Positions 13,833 through 24,145 of a DNA stretch of 64,000 nt are shown piece after piece. The stretch is taken from positions 514,310 through 578,309 of the forward strand of contig RDEW01000015.1 of the NCBI GenBank assembly GCA_011109175.1. Direction: 5' to 3'. The stretch is from Dicyema japonicum (lineage: Eukaryota > Dicyemida > Rhombozoa > Dicyemidae). The position numbers were made by a program, and so were the translations under genes. The notes beneath the pieces were generated by a model, which saw nothing but the letters and a program-made list of their open reading frames with translations, had not been told where the DNA came from and did no database searches. Each line of letters starts with the position of its first letter. Positions within the stretch are counted from its first letter, which is position 1.

Positions 13833-14952
13833 CAATCAGGGACAGTCGTGGGGGTGGACGATTTGAATCCTGAACAGGATGCCTCTGTTTTACGGAAGGC
13901 AATGAAGGGGATAGGTATTAGGGGATTTCAACCCATAGGGACCGACGAGAAAGCGTTAATCAACGTGTTGTGCAACAGGACGAATATTCAGAGGCAGAAA
14001 ATAGCGGCAGAGTACAAATCAAGCTACGGAAGGGTATTTCACTCAAAATCACATTGAAGGACCTGAAGGAAGATATTCGGGGGGAAACCAGCGGAAACTT
14101 TCGAAATGTGTTGCTCGGTCTTCTGGAAGAGGGGGTTGAATACGACGCGAGGCAACTTAATAAGGCCATTAAAGTCGGTTTCTGTTTCACTTTGTAGGGC
14201 CTGGGAACTGATGAGGATGTTTTGGTGGAGATTATCTGCACGAGAACCAGCCAGCAGCTTGAAGCCATAAAAATGAGTTACGAGAAAAGTATTTTGTCTG
14301 TGAATCCTCAGTGTACAAACGAACATTGGAAAAAGATATTGTCGACGATACCAGTGGAGATTTCAGAAGGATAATCGTATCCCTTCTACAAAATAAACGA
14401 GAAGTGGGGGACACCTATGATTTGTTTAGTCAATCCCTTAAGACTTAGAAACAAAGTTAAAGAAGATGTGACAACTCTTCAAAAATCAGGAACTGGAATA
14501 TGGGGGACCGATGAGTCAGTTTTCAACAAAATAATAGCGAACCGATCATTCGCATATCTCCGAGCACTTTTCGAGGAGTACCTCAAACAAACAGGACATC
14601 AATTTGAAGACGTGCTTAAACAAGAAATGAGTGGGGACCTTCTCAAAGCATATTTGGCCATAGGTATCGAATATATGTTCATCTTAAAGTTCAGTGCATT
14701 GATGATAAGCCCGGGTTCTTTGCTAAAAAGTTATCAGATGCGATGAAAGGGCTCGGAACTAAGGACGACACATTATTGAGAATTATTATCTCAAGATGTG
14801 AGGTGGACATGGTTCAAATCAAGGAGAAGTACCACATATTGACTAATAAGAGTCTCACTTTAAGTGTAAAGGTTGTATTTAGGGAATCAATCCATTAGGG
14901 GGAAACAAGTGGGGACTACCAAAATTCTCTACTCACCTTAATTGGAAAATGA
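13833..14952 (+). CDS. Annexin, four repeats
   Basis: Calcium-dependent phospholipid-binding protein. Eight exons; introns at 13915-13938, 14034-14059, 14174-14197, 14289-14311, 14424-14448, 14664-14689 and 14872-14898 (23-27 nt). Splicing yields 314 residues in one frame with four annexin repeats: KAMKGIGTDEKALINVL, KAIKGLGTDEDVLVEII, LQKSGTGIWGTDESVFNKII and DAMKGLGTKDDTLLRIIISR. Each repeat with GxGT (type II Ca2+ loops) is followed by a GETSG/DDTSGDF-type segment. The start is unresolved. The first clear codons follow CATTCCTAG at 13832, the preceding TAG is in frame, and no in-frame ATG precedes the first repeat. An upstream exon, a trans-spliced leader or fusion to the DZANK1 tail are all possible. 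Only about 60 bases separate it from the DZANK1 stop. Confidence 0.93.
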
Positions 14953-15060
14953 TATTATACTCCTAACATATTATTCTTAAACTAACATTAATAATATTAA
15001 ATATTATAACTTTTTACAAAATTGTAAGAATTTACACAAAATTATTGGTATAACTCGTTA
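14953..15060. other. Annexin 3' flank
   Basis: AT-rich 3' flank with AATAATATTAAATATTATAA-type sequence; no separate feature. Confidence 0.4.
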
Positions 15061-15077
15061 GAATATCTGGAGCCAGA

Positions 15078-15160
15078 TACCATGGTGGTTAGTGCTGTCG
15101 CTCAACTAGCGATTAGCTGTGAGTTCGATTCTCACACCGCTGCCTATGCCTTAACCAAAT
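15078..15160 (+). repeat. tRNA-like sequence, probable SINE head
   Basis: Contains an A-box-like TGGTTAGTGC and a perfect T-arm (GTGAG, seven-base loop TTCGATT, CTCAC). The anticodon arm gives only a four-base stem around TCAACTA, with C instead of U at the position before the anticodon, and no acceptor stem pairs. It is immediately followed by sequence resembling repeat A. It is better read as an RNA polymerase III promoter head of a SINE than as a working tRNA gene. Confidence 0.5.
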
Positions 15161-15320
15161 CCTATGAGGCGTAAGTGGATCCATCTATCTCAGGAGACGC
15201 TCAATGCTTGGTTGGCATCGAAAGAGAATGTCTCTCTTCCCTACTCCATTATGACGGATATGAATGGACGTGATGCTTGGACTGGATATGTTTCATTCCC
15301 ACCGTGGGAACTGAATATAC
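15155..15320 (+). repeat. Repeat A related segment
   Basis: Diverged match to repeat A in the + orientation: GTGGATCCATCTAT, CGCTCAATGCTTGGTTGGCATCGAAAG, GAGAATGTCTCTCTTCC and CACC.TGGG correspond to blocks of the copies at 34620 and 63580. It abuts the tRNA-like head. Confidence 0.45.
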
Positions 15321-15599
15321 CAGAAAAGGTTAATCAACTCAACCTTTTTTGGTATATCCGCGGTTAAGTAAATTGGAAGTTTCTCACATCTGTTCTGAAG
15401 GAGTCCTGGATCATTAATTTGGTGGTTTACTTATTTTATTGTTACAAAATCACTGTGTTAAAAAGGAATTTCCTCAGCTAAGTGAACTCGGATCGAAAAT
15501 GGAGGCCAATAATGGCAAGGAAAAATATCCTGTACTACTCTTTTCATTGAATGACCTGTGGCTAATCACCTCCTTCCTCTCAATGGTGTGATCTCTAGT

Positions 15600-16700
15600 G
15601 TTGACAACTCAGACAAATGCGAGTGGGTGATTGAAGTTGTGGAGAAGACTCCCAGTGGATATATCCCCCGAACTTATTACAAATATCAATTATTTACCAA
15701 ATTGGAAATCCTGTGGGTGTGACGGCGTATATTGTTTCTTCCTTAAAAAGCTAGTCCCACCACGATTATCCTCAAGATCGTTAATGGAAATACTCACCAG
15801 AGATGTGGTTCTGGAGTTACTTATTTATACCCCAAGAAGTCTGCTTGTGGATCGCATGATGATTTTGTCTCATCACATGTGTAACCATATAAATTAATTA
15901 CAAAATGTGTCAACTCAAAATTTACCGATTATTTGGAAGTGTTCGACATAATTTCCGACAATTAATTGGGGACGAAGAGGAAGTGTCAGGGGGCGAAGGA
16001 GCAAGCTTTAATATACTAGTGAGTAAACAGTGATTATGAAAACAAACTATTAGCTTCTTGGATTGATGTAACGATTCTGTGGACCATGGCTTTCTCTGTC
16101 ATACTTTGGACTGTTCTGGTCTCCCAATATGGATTGGAAAGGTTTGTGAAGAGCCTGATAAGCCAATTGGAAGTTATTCTAAATTTCAACAGGATTGGAA
16201 TGGTTAAATTGAACGGCGGTATATTGCAAGGAGATTCGTTGTCTACGCGGATTTTTGTGTTAGTCATGGACCCTTTAAGCAGAATTCTAAGTCTATCTCC
16301 CAAAGTAATTCATCATTGATGACGTATACTACCAATAACTTACTTTTTATTGATCACCGAAAAATATTTGCTGGGAAGGAAGATACAATGGTGAGAATGA
16401 TGAATATTTTTAGTATGGTTGGTCTTACGGGGAATTTTGAGAAGTCCATCACTAATCTGGAGTGAAGGATGTAAAATCTCTGGATGGACATGAAGGCTAT
16501 CAATATCTTGGAGTTTTAGATGATCGTGCCATAATGAAGCATGATTTTTTTAAATGAAGGCGGAAAACGTAAAGAAGAGGATCTTGAGATTAGTGCATAG
16601 ATCTATGCTCAACGAGCATACCTTGTCCCTCCATAATTACTATACAAACGGCTCGACGAGACTTTAGATGAAGACTTGTTATTAGTAGAGCGGAAATAAT
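15600..16700 (+). mobile_element. R2-like non-LTR element (FIDD family), decayed RT fragment
   Basis: Readable blocks in order: LPNWKSCGCDGVYCFFLKK at about 15690; an AKEQ-like region near 15990; GGILQGDSLSTRIFVLVMDP at about 16214; TTNNLLFIDHRKIF at about 16330 (the second Asp of FIDD is now His); and thumb remnants to about 16690 ending near HNYYTNGSTRL. Several frame changes. The colinearity with the copy at 18960-22580 is clear. Confidence 0.8.
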
Positions 16701-17269
16701 AAGACATTTTAAGACAAAAATAGGACAATTTTATTATTTTTTAAATTATTTTGTATTTTTTTAGCGTTCAACTATTAACAAAATATCACAAATACTTAAT
16801 CTGGGCTTTAAATTATTTTCGAAAATAACAAATCTAAGAAATCATTTGAGGACAATTTATATGGAAATTAACAAAATCTATCCTTTGTTAGAGAAATTAA
16901 AATTTACATGAAATATTTTTCAATATTGTTTTTATTGAAATTTTTCTGCATTACAAATTGTCCCGACAATTACAATTAATATTACTTTCCCGGTCACTTT
17001 CATCAATAATTAAATAAAAGTGTTTGTTTAAAAATATTTTTTGTAGTTCAATAATATAAATTGTAGGAACATGGTAATTTAACAGCTTTTTATACAACAA
17101 TTCCCTAATTTGTGAAATATCGGCATTTAAAAATTCTTTAACCAGTTTTCTTCGTTATCTTAAGTAATAAAAAGTTGAGCGGTCTCTATACTTTTAGCAT
17201 TCAGTCTGATGTCTTTTCCACTAAGATGTAGATCGGTGTAGTATTGTAGATGATTTTACTATCTTATTA
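16701..17269. other. Very AT-rich spacer
   Basis: About 570 bases of A/T-dominated sequence. No gene or repeat structure supported. Confidence 0.5.
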
Positions 17270-18600
17270 TTATTATTACCCCCAGGATCACTGGATCAAA
17301 GAGAAAGAAATAAAAGTTCTCATCTAACTAAGTGATCCCAGACCGACAAAGATGAGGACGAGTCCGGCGGGGTCGAGAATCCTGAACAGCTCTTCTCATT
17401 GGACATGGCAAAAATTTCTGTATGATTGTAGATAATTCGATAGTATTTGGAATAGAGGGCAGCTCGGTAGAATAGCCTCCTTTAATAGTTTCCGTTGTAG
17501 TTCGATTAAAAAGTTTTCAATGGGTTGGATATTGTGATCTGGTCCAATTAACTTTATTGCAGTCTCCTCGATTGCAGATAATTTCAATGAGGAACATTTG
17601 CATTTGTTCCCATGAAGGACTTGCATACGTCATCGTTGGTCGGATAAATTGTTTGTAGATCGTGGCACAAACACCAGTTTGATCTCTAAGTGATTTTGAG
17701 AGCACTTTTAAAATTCTCATTTTTTTCAGAGCAGAAGTTATTTTGTTTCCAACATGCTGGATAAAGGTGAGTCCCTGATCAAAGGTTACTCCCAGAATCT
17801 TCGGTGTTTTGTTAATAGAGATAGCTTCGTTCTTCATAAAGACTTTTGGTTCGATACAGAGCTGTCTCTTGTAGGTGGTAAACAGTGTGAAAAAGGACTT
17901 TGTTGCTGATGTGTCGAGTCTCCGCTTCGAGAGCCATAGTTCCAACTTGTCTAGCAGTTGTTGAGCGGATTGAGTCGCTGATTGAATGCTTCTGTCCTTG
18001 GAGGCAAGAATGATATCGTCGGCATAGGAGAGGATTAGACAGTTTTCATTACAGGTTTGTGGCATGTCGTTTATGTAGAGATTGAAGAGTTAGAGTGATA
18101 ATGGGGATCCTTGAGGGACTCCATTTGGGAAATAGCGAGATCTTGATTTGATGTTGTTGCAGAGAACTTGTACTCGTCTTCCATTTAGAAATTTCCAAGC
18201 CAAAGTTTCAGGTTCGGATGGATGTTGGTTTCAAATATTTTCTTTGTATGGAGTGTCCTAGGGACTGAGTCGAACACTTTTGTGATGTCCACGAATATAA
18301 GTACTGTCCTCTGATGGGGTTTGAGGGAGTTAAATTCTTCCGCAATGAATTGTTGAGGGTTGTGAGCTGCGTTGTGGTCGGATGGTTACCCCGGAATCCG
18401 TGCTGGGTCGGAAGTATTGAGATTGAGTCTTTTACTTTTTCCAAAACAAGCCTTTCAAGGATCCTTGAGACCGGACTTGAATAGATATTGGGCGATAGGA
18501 AGATGGTTCATCTATTGGTTTGTTGGGGTTTCGGATAGGTCTGATTAGAGACATTCCATATTTCAGGGTTGTATTTGTGTTAATGGTTAATTGTCACTGA
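17270..18600 (-). mobile_element. Jockey/CR1-like non-LTR element (YADD family), 5'-truncated
   Basis: Minus strand. From about 18444: the QHGFRGNHPTTTQL finger region; an F-D-x-V motif A region (18290-18240); a GD/SLSPLLF equivalent near 18100; then an uninterrupted frame 18065-17517 with LSYADDIILASKDRSIQ, the thumb block KTPKILGVTFDQGLTFIQHV and IYKQFIRPTMTYASPSWE. The 3' end has GGGATCACTTAGTTAG and finishes in a (TAA)n tail at 17270-17282. It is highly similar to the copy at 61790-63275 on the other strand, so the family was active fairly recently. Confidence 0.9.
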
Positions 18601-18960
18601 ACCAAAGGAATTTGAGTATATAAATGTTGAATTCTTAGTGTGTTTAAGTAAATATGATCATTTGTTCTACACCCAATACGTAACATGGGACCATGATTAG
18701 ATCCTTTGGGTTCACGTAATTAGTTACTTTGGTTTCACATTGGTCTTTGGAAATTTTCATTTTATTGAGATCACTATTAAATAACGGTTCTACGCCCCAC
18801 TGTAAATTTTATAGACGCCTCTATCACTCCATATGACAAAATACCCTTTCCTCCTCGGATCTTCTAACAGTGTTTCTCAACCTTTTTTTCGTATCGCCCT
18901 ATGGAAAAAAATTTTCGCCTTCATAATAACTATAGATAGTAATGCTAATAATAGAATCTT
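18600..18960. other. Spacer with a hAT-like terminus
   Basis: Mostly unassigned. At 18870-18895 CAGTGTTTCTCAACCTTTTT resembles the terminal inverted repeat of animal hAT transposons (type CAGTGGTTCTCAACC); no partner terminus was found nearby. Confidence 0.4.
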
Positions 18961-19504
18961 CAAAATAACGAATAAATTAACTAATTAATTAATTAAGCGT
19001 ATTTTGATCCAGATTGTTGCGTAATCCTCTTCTTTCTCTAGAAGAAGAGTGTGCCATAACCTCCCTGTTACTCCGCATCTCCACATCATATTCAGTCAAA
19101 ATATCTCCGTTAGAGTCCAGTGGGTGTCTTCACGGCATGCCAGTTCACAGTTGGGAGGTAGCAGAGGCGTACTCTTCATCGTATACCTTCATCCATGCTT
19201 ATGTTCAATGAGCATACTTTCGAGCGTTCTCTCAGTACAACCGATTGGATGTAAGTCCTCGTTGATTCTTCAATAGATAATTTACCATATGATTCTTGAA
19301 CCATCTTGAGACAGCTCCATCCCATGTCAAAACCACTGGAATAATCATCACTTGGCATTTATAGAGCAGGGAAAGTTCGTTTGCAAGCAAGTCATATTTG
19401 TGAAGTTTCTCAACGTCAACTTGCTTGTCGTCTTGTGAGGTAATTCCCACTTCAATTAACGTTACTTCCTTCCTTATTTTGTCATATACACGAAAATATC
19501 AGGT

Positions 19505-19905
19505 TTATTGTATTGGAACTTTTGTTTCTGTCAAAATCGACGTGTCAACTCTAATTTCGACATTTTGATTCGTCAATATTGACTGAACCGAATGTCCTTT
19601 CAATTTCCTGCTTCTTTTGATTCCATAAATTCGACAAAGATGAAGATGGATGCACTTTACCACTTCATTATGTCTTCGGAGATAATCACTATTTAGCATT
19701 TTTCCACACTGAGTGGCCAAATGATCAACAGTTTTCTTGCTTTTTTTACAATGGTTGCATAATGACCCCGTGTGTGCAAAAAACAAATTCCTATCTTGCA
19801 AAAGACATACAATGCTTCGCTCCGTGGGCCGTTATTTCCTTTGGATAACCATTCTGAGGAAGTATATAGGTCGACATTTGTTTCATCAATACATTTGAAC
19901 ATAAT
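19505..19905 (-). pseudogene. CCHC finger and nuclease portion of the R2-like element
   Basis: Downstream of the 862-codon ORF in shifted frames. The CCHC motif is C-N-H-C, then H and C as in VDHLATQCGK, followed by LRRHNEVVK. This is the canonical gag-knuckle between RT and nuclease in R2-clade elements. It leads into KVPIQ..KPDIFVYDK and EVTLIEVGITSQ (19505-19430), the PD-(x)n-E-x-K/G-type restriction-like endonuclease. At least two frame changes (near 19930 and 19800) separate it from the RT. Confidence 0.8.
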
Positions 19906-19934
19906 TGAGTGTAGTGTTCTGCAATAAATTTTAT

Positions 19935-22523
19935 TTATAAATATTTTTTCTGAGTGTCCTTGAGGGACTTAATATCCATGCTTTCCCTGTCGGCAATTGC
20001 ATATTTAGAGGCAAGAAATCCTGCGATTGTAGCCAAGTGCCATTTTTTTGTTTTTATTACTCGCAGAATCCCCGACCTTCGCAAACACACAGTCGATTGT
20101 TTTTCCAAACTTTTAAAAAACTGGAAAAGTATTAATTCGCTCTTTAATGAAATCGAGGAAAGTCCTCTTCCAAAAGTCTTCCTGTCCAAATACAGCCTCT
20201 CTTTATTTGCAGGTTTGAGGTGCAACTTGAGTGACGTAAGCAGTTGCCGTATTTGTTGGTCAATATCATCAAATTCGTATGGTTCAATATTAATTAATCC
20301 TATATAATAGTTATATAGGGACATTGCGTATTCATTTATTGCGCGAAATAAGTTCACAGAATTTAACTTTGTTTTTGAAAGCATGGTTATTCTCTTCTTA
20401 ACATTTTCAAGTATGGACTCCATAACTTTGCTTTTAAGAACATTACTTCCCTCATCTTCAAAAACACCCAAATATCGATATCCACTGACTCCTTCCAGAT
20501 TCTCACAACATGATAACGATTTAACATTAGACAGTGACTTTTCCGAATTCATCTCCAAGCCGGCAACATGAAAGAAATCGCGAACAACTTCCATCATTTT
20601 AATAACAGTATCTTCTTTTAGCCCAAATATCTTTAGGTCATCAATGAATAACAAATGATTTGTAGAATAAGTCAGTGTATTAGGATCCTCCTGATTAATT
20701 TGGAGTCTTGGGAACATAAAGTTAAGGGTCCTGCTCAAGGGTTCCATTACCATAACAAATAGTTGAGGGGATAATGAATCTCCTTGCAAAATTCCCCGTC
20801 CCAGTTTTACAGAACCAATTCTTCTTCCATCTAAGTGGAGATTTACAGTCCACTTCTTGACTATGGTCTTTACAAAGTTTACAATCCAACGGGGTATTCC
20901 TGAGCAGTCCAATACATGAAATAAAAATTCATGGTCAACAGAATCAAAGGCCTTCTTCACATCCACCCAAGCAGAATAAAGGGCGTTTCCATACTCCTTA
21001 TTTAAGCATTGATTAATAAGGGCCTGTTCCTTAGCGCCCTGACAATGTTTCCTCGTTCCCAGCTGATTGTCAGATAATAGCCCAAACGAATCCACAAAAT
21101 CTGAGAGTTTGGAATTAACACATTTGGTAATAAGTTTATATAAAGTTGGCATACACGTGATAGGACGTAAGTCATTAGGAGTCTCACAATCATCCTTTTT
21201 AGGAATTAAATAGGTTATTCCAGTATAAAACCAACTTTCAGGCATATATTCCCCATTAATAATTCGGTTAATCTCAGTACATAAAAAGCCATGTAAAGAT
21301 TCCATTTTCTTAATAAAGAAGTTATATGAGCCATCGCATCCACACGCCTTCCAATCAGGGAGCCATTTAATAACATCCAGGATAAACTCATTTGTGAACT
21401 CTGGCAACATGCCTTCAATACCAGTATTTACTTTACCCACACTGTCATATGGCACGTTCATCTTTTTTCTTTTAGACCACACTTTTTCCCAAAACGACAT
21501 ACAATCCTCATCATCGAAACCATATAACGTTACTTCATTGCTTGCTGATAGGTTCCGATAAAATCTTCTTCGATTTAATTCAAAACAACAGTTGTCCTTG
21601 CGAAAGTCCTTCCTCGCATGATGTACAGCTATTTGCTTTTTCTTAATTCTGACAAGGTCACATAGTAGAGCCTCAATCCTGGCAACCTCCCCCTTTTTGG
21701 CCCTTTTGTATCCATAGGCACAAAGAACATCCATAACCTTTTGTTTTTCATACACAGGGAGAGCTTGTCTGGAAAAGCTATTGACAAGTTCTAGTTCTGC
21801 CATCAGCTTTGAGATTTTCTTTTCAGTGTTCTCCAACCACGTACTTTGCGGTTTAACCTTCGCAGTTAAAGTCATATAAGCACACTGTGCAGCATATAGA
21901 ATATCAGTAATTTGATTGATATCTTGAGGCGGATTATCTTTCGTAATATAATATATTGCAGAATTTAGTCCCGACAAAACATTAACTCTGACATACTTTC
22001 TCTGAATTTTGGGTGTTGGTTTTCGAGTATCCCTCGGAATTGACTTAATTTTCTCAATTTGTACTTTTAGTTCCTCAAGGCAATTTCTGAAGGTGGAAAT
22101 TTCCACATTAGTATTATTTTGCACTTTGAAACATTCGCCTCCTTTTACATTGTTATTCCGATTTTCAGGTTTCAGCATCTTTTTTAGTTGACATAGACTG
22201 GAACTCTTGGAGTACTTTTCATTGAACTTTTTGAGTACGAGGTTCCAGCCACCTCTAGGTATCCTTCCAAATCTTTGTTTCGTGGCAAGAAAAATCTGAG
22301 ATACCCACTCAGCTTCAGAGACACAGTCGACCTCTTCAATAATGGCAGATAATGAATGCAAGTTGGTTTTGGCACCAATATTCCCAGCGATGTTGATATT
22401 AGTTCTTGTGACATTATCCAGCCCCACAGACGACGGTCCTGCTTCTACTAAACTATCTTCTTTATTTGATTTTGCAGGAAGGCCCATAGGATTCGATTTC
22501 TCGGTATGATTAGAAACGGACAT
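19935..22523 (-). CDS. Retrotransposon polyprotein with intact reverse transcriptase (862 aa)
   Basis: Reverse transcriptase of an R2-like element that copies element RNA at a nicked target. Residues about 60-130 look like a Myb/trihelix-type DNA-binding fold (WVSQIFLATKQRFG, then GGWNLVLKKF and LCQLKKML). Residues about 330-350 are the FRKDNCCFELNRRRFYRNL block. RT fingers start at about 390 (LPDWKACGCDGSYNFFIKK) and continue through LRPITCMPTLYKL and CQGAKEQALI. Motif A is WVDVKKAFDSVDH, motif B is GILQGDSLSPQLF, and catalytic motif C is LLFIDDLKIF. The thumb follows. The ORF has no frameshift over 2.6 kb, unlike every other element copy here. The zinc finger and nuclease lie beyond the stop in other frames, so either two frameshifts separate them or the element is inactive. 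Confidence 0.9.
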   Translation of the reverse strand: MSVSNHTEKSNPMGLPAKSNKEDSLVEAGPSSVGLDNVTRTNINIAGNIGAKTNLHSLSAIIEEVDCVSEAEWVSQIFLATKQRFGRIPRGGWNLVLKKFNEKYSKSSSLCQLKKMLKPENRNNNVKGGECFKVQNNTNVEISTFRNCLEELKVQIEKIKSIPRDTRKPTPKIQRKYVRVNVLSGLNSAIYYITKDNPPQDINQITDILYAAQCAYMTLTAKVKPQSTWLENTEKKISKLMAELELVNSFSRQALPVYEKQKVMDVLCAYGYKRAKKGEVARIEALLCDLVRIKKKQIAVHHARKDFRKDNCCFELNRRRFYRNLSASNEVTLYGFDDEDCMSFWEKVWSKRKKMNVPYDSVGKVNTGIEGMLPEFTNEFILDVIKWLPDWKACGCDGSYNFFIKKMESLHGFLCTEINRIINGEYMPESWFYTGITYLIPKKDDCETPNDLRPITCMPTLYKLITKCVNSKLSDFVDSFGLLSDNQLGTRKHCQGAKEQALINQCLNKEYGNALYSAWVDVKKAFDSVDHEFLFHVLDCSGIPRWIVNFVKTIVKKWTVNLHLDGRRIGSVKLGRGILQGDSLSPQLFVMVMEPLSRTLNFMFPRLQINQEDPNTLTYSTNHLLFIDDLKIFGLKEDTVIKMMEVVRDFFHVAGLEMNSEKSLSNVKSLSCCENLEGVSGYRYLGVFEDEGSNVLKSKVMESILENVKKRITMLSKTKLNSVNLFRAINEYAMSLYNYYIGLINIEPYEFDDIDQQIRQLLTSLKLHLKPANKERLYLDRKTFGRGLSSISLKSELILFQFFKSLEKQSTVCLRRSGILRVIKTKKWHLATIAGFLASKYAIADRESMDIKSLKDTQKKYL

Positions 22524-22589
22524 GTCAACACCACAACAACTACACGTTTTTTATAGTAATGCTATAATTAATTAGTATTTTTATTAAAA

Positions 22590-22665
22590 AATAGTGTGAC
22601 CCTTGACCTTGTGACCCTGAAAATAATGTGACCCTTGAATAATGTGACCCGTGAAGGTTTACCAG
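22590..22665 (+). repeat. Short imperfect tandem repeat (GTGACCC)
   Basis: Four near copies of a unit around AATGTGACCCTTGA lie in succession just upstream of the R2-like element's 5' end. Confidence 0.5.
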
Positions 22666-22827
22666 ATGCTCTATATTTGGGGTTCTTTTAGTAAGAGCTA
22701 CTCTGATATAAATAAGTCAATAAATTTATCCAAACAATTTCCTTGTGATAGCCATCTGATTTCTGTTTGTAGAAGCAAACAAAGAAATCTTCTTGATAAA
22801 TGCAATATTCATGGAACATACGACCGC

Positions 22828-23137
22828 TGGCTGACGTAGTGGTTAGGTGTCGGGCTAAAGTGACTTATGTTACGGGTTCGATTCTCGCTGCTGTTCACCT
22901 GGTGGAAGGTTCCACGCATCTACGATGCCAAAAGGGTTTGATGAGTGACGCCGTCATCAGTGAATACTCACTGCGGAACTGGATTGTATAGAAAGGACCC
23001 ACACACAGAAAAAGAAGTGAAGATCATTCCTTGGTTCTACGATTAGTTAAAATTAACTGTTCTTTACTTAAATAAAGTGTGTGTCCTGCCTATGCGGAGC
23101 TATAAATATTATGGCTCTCGTGAAAAGGCTGTTATTG
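22828..23137 (+). repeat. tRNA-derived SINE, full-length copy with target-site duplication
   Basis: A 310-bp insertion flanked by the 9-bp direct repeat TACGACCGC at 22819-22827 and 23138-23146. The 5' head has an A-box-like TAGTGGTTAGGTG and a B box GGGTTCGATTCTC, as in tRNA-derived SINEs transcribed by RNA polymerase III. The body has GGTTCCACGCATCTACGATGC, TGACGCCGTCATCAGTG and GCGGAACTGGATTGT. The 3' part contains GTGTGTCCTGCCT..GCGGAG and ends near ATGGCTCTCGTGAAAAGGCTG. Same length and order as the copy at 42039-42341. Confidence 0.88.
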
Positions 23138-23149
23138 TACGACCGCATT

Positions 23150-23815
23150 TGCTATTTTGTTTAATTTTGTTAATTATTCGTATAAAAGATATTCATAGAT
23201 TCATGCAGTTCAAAAAATAAATTTTTCTCGACCAAATTGTGCCTGTGCAAAATGAACTAATACCGAACAGGGCCATTGTACCTCACATATGCCATTAAAA
23301 CAGATTGATATCAAATACAACTGATTCATCAAGTTGTACTGAAAATTTTGTTTTTAGAGATTAATAATTAAAGAATTTTCAAGATCTTCTTCGCATTGTT
23401 TAATGGAATATTTTTAGTAATTCGGAAGATTCCCTCTGCAGAATATGTTTGATGAACAATTCTACACAGGGAAGTACAACTCTCTCAATGGAATGAGGAT
23501 TACCTATATAAATTAAAATAAGAAAATTTCTGCAACTTTATATGGATGCAGAAACCCTGAACAGTTTGAGGACTTGTAGATATTTATTAATGAAGCTAGC
23601 TATAGTTTATAGTTCTAAAGGATTCAATATTTTTTCTTAGTGAGTGAGGATGCTTTCGTTTTGCGTGTTCTTATAATAAGCGAGATGGCTTCATCACCTC
23701 GTTAGAAGAATCCGTACAACATTGCAAATACAAGGGTTTAAGTGGATCCTTTGGATTTTGAATAAAACCATGAGATAAATAGTTCTCAAATATTCTCTTA
23801 TTTTTTTAAAAGGTC
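23150..23815. other. AT-rich spacer
   Basis: No gene, repeat or RNA signal that can be supported. Confidence 0.45.
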
Positions 23816-23816
23816 C

Positions 23817-24000
23817 ATCAAAAGTTTATTTATTTATTAACCACGGATACACCGAGAAAGAAGTTAAAGTAACAACTAATTAAGTGTGTCCAGTTTCCAC
23901 TTCTACAGAAACAGAGTCCATCCGGAATCAACATAATGGGTAAGACATCCATACTTGCAGTTGTGGAAACCCCTCCAGTGGAGTGTGGGAGAGCAAATGA
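23817..24000 (-). mobile_element. 3' tail of a YADD-family LINE
   Basis: Reading on the minus strand, the terminal block (CTTAATTAGTTG..., TTTCTCGGTGT..CCGTGG) ends in TTAATAAATAAATAAA. This matches the 3' ends at 29660-29730 and 30240-30330. The rest is too diverged to translate. Confidence 0.55.
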
Positions 24001-24145
24001 ACCTTTTTCGGGCCGGGCTGGCACTGGGCTCCACCTAGATCACATGGCGCCACTCTAATAGGAAGAGAGAGGAGAAACAGACAAACAAACAGAAACTTCT
24101 ACCAATTAGCCAGGAAGCACCACATGACATCACGCGGCTAACATC
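24001..24145 (-). repeat. Repeat A, truncated copy
   Basis: The end of the block (CCAATTAGCCAGGAAGCACC, then ACATCACGCGGCT) matches the terminal AGCCGCGTG...GTGGTGCTA..TGGCTAATT of the copies at 34560 and 60310. The internal part is shortened. Confidence 0.5.

Larger units (their letters stand above)
18960..22580 (-). mobile_element. Near-complete R2-like non-LTR retrotransposon (FIDD family)
   Basis: The best-preserved mobile element in the window, reading right to left. It comprises the 862-codon ORF (22523-19935; separate entry), then, in other frames, a WLSKGNNGPRSEA block (about 19860), the CCHC finger (19750-19690), the nuclease block around 19500-19430 (KPDIFVYDK, then LIEVGITSQ) and the C-terminal YIQSVVLRE at about 19265. 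The 3' UTR ends at about 18975 in TTAATTAATTAATTA, a short TAAT-type tail also seen at the ends of the copies at 29390 and 45640. Order RT, CCHC, PD...K-type nuclease is that of the R2-clade elements with a restriction-like endonuclease. No rDNA or other target repeat is visible around it. Confidence 0.88.

Noticed and set aside
13848-14057. GTG-started ORF as the annexin start
   Set aside because: Animal translation does not normally begin at GTG; the frame continues upstream (QSGTVV) to an acceptor-like TAG, and it reads through introns.
15078-15160. Functional tRNA gene
   Set aside because: The T-arm is perfect, but there is no acceptor stem, the anticodon stem is four pairs with the wrong base before the anticodon, and it runs into repeat sequence.
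19935-22523. A domesticated host gene
   Set aside because: Although intact, it keeps all RT motifs and is embedded in a recognisable element with nuclease remnants and a family tail, so a mobile element is the simpler explanation.
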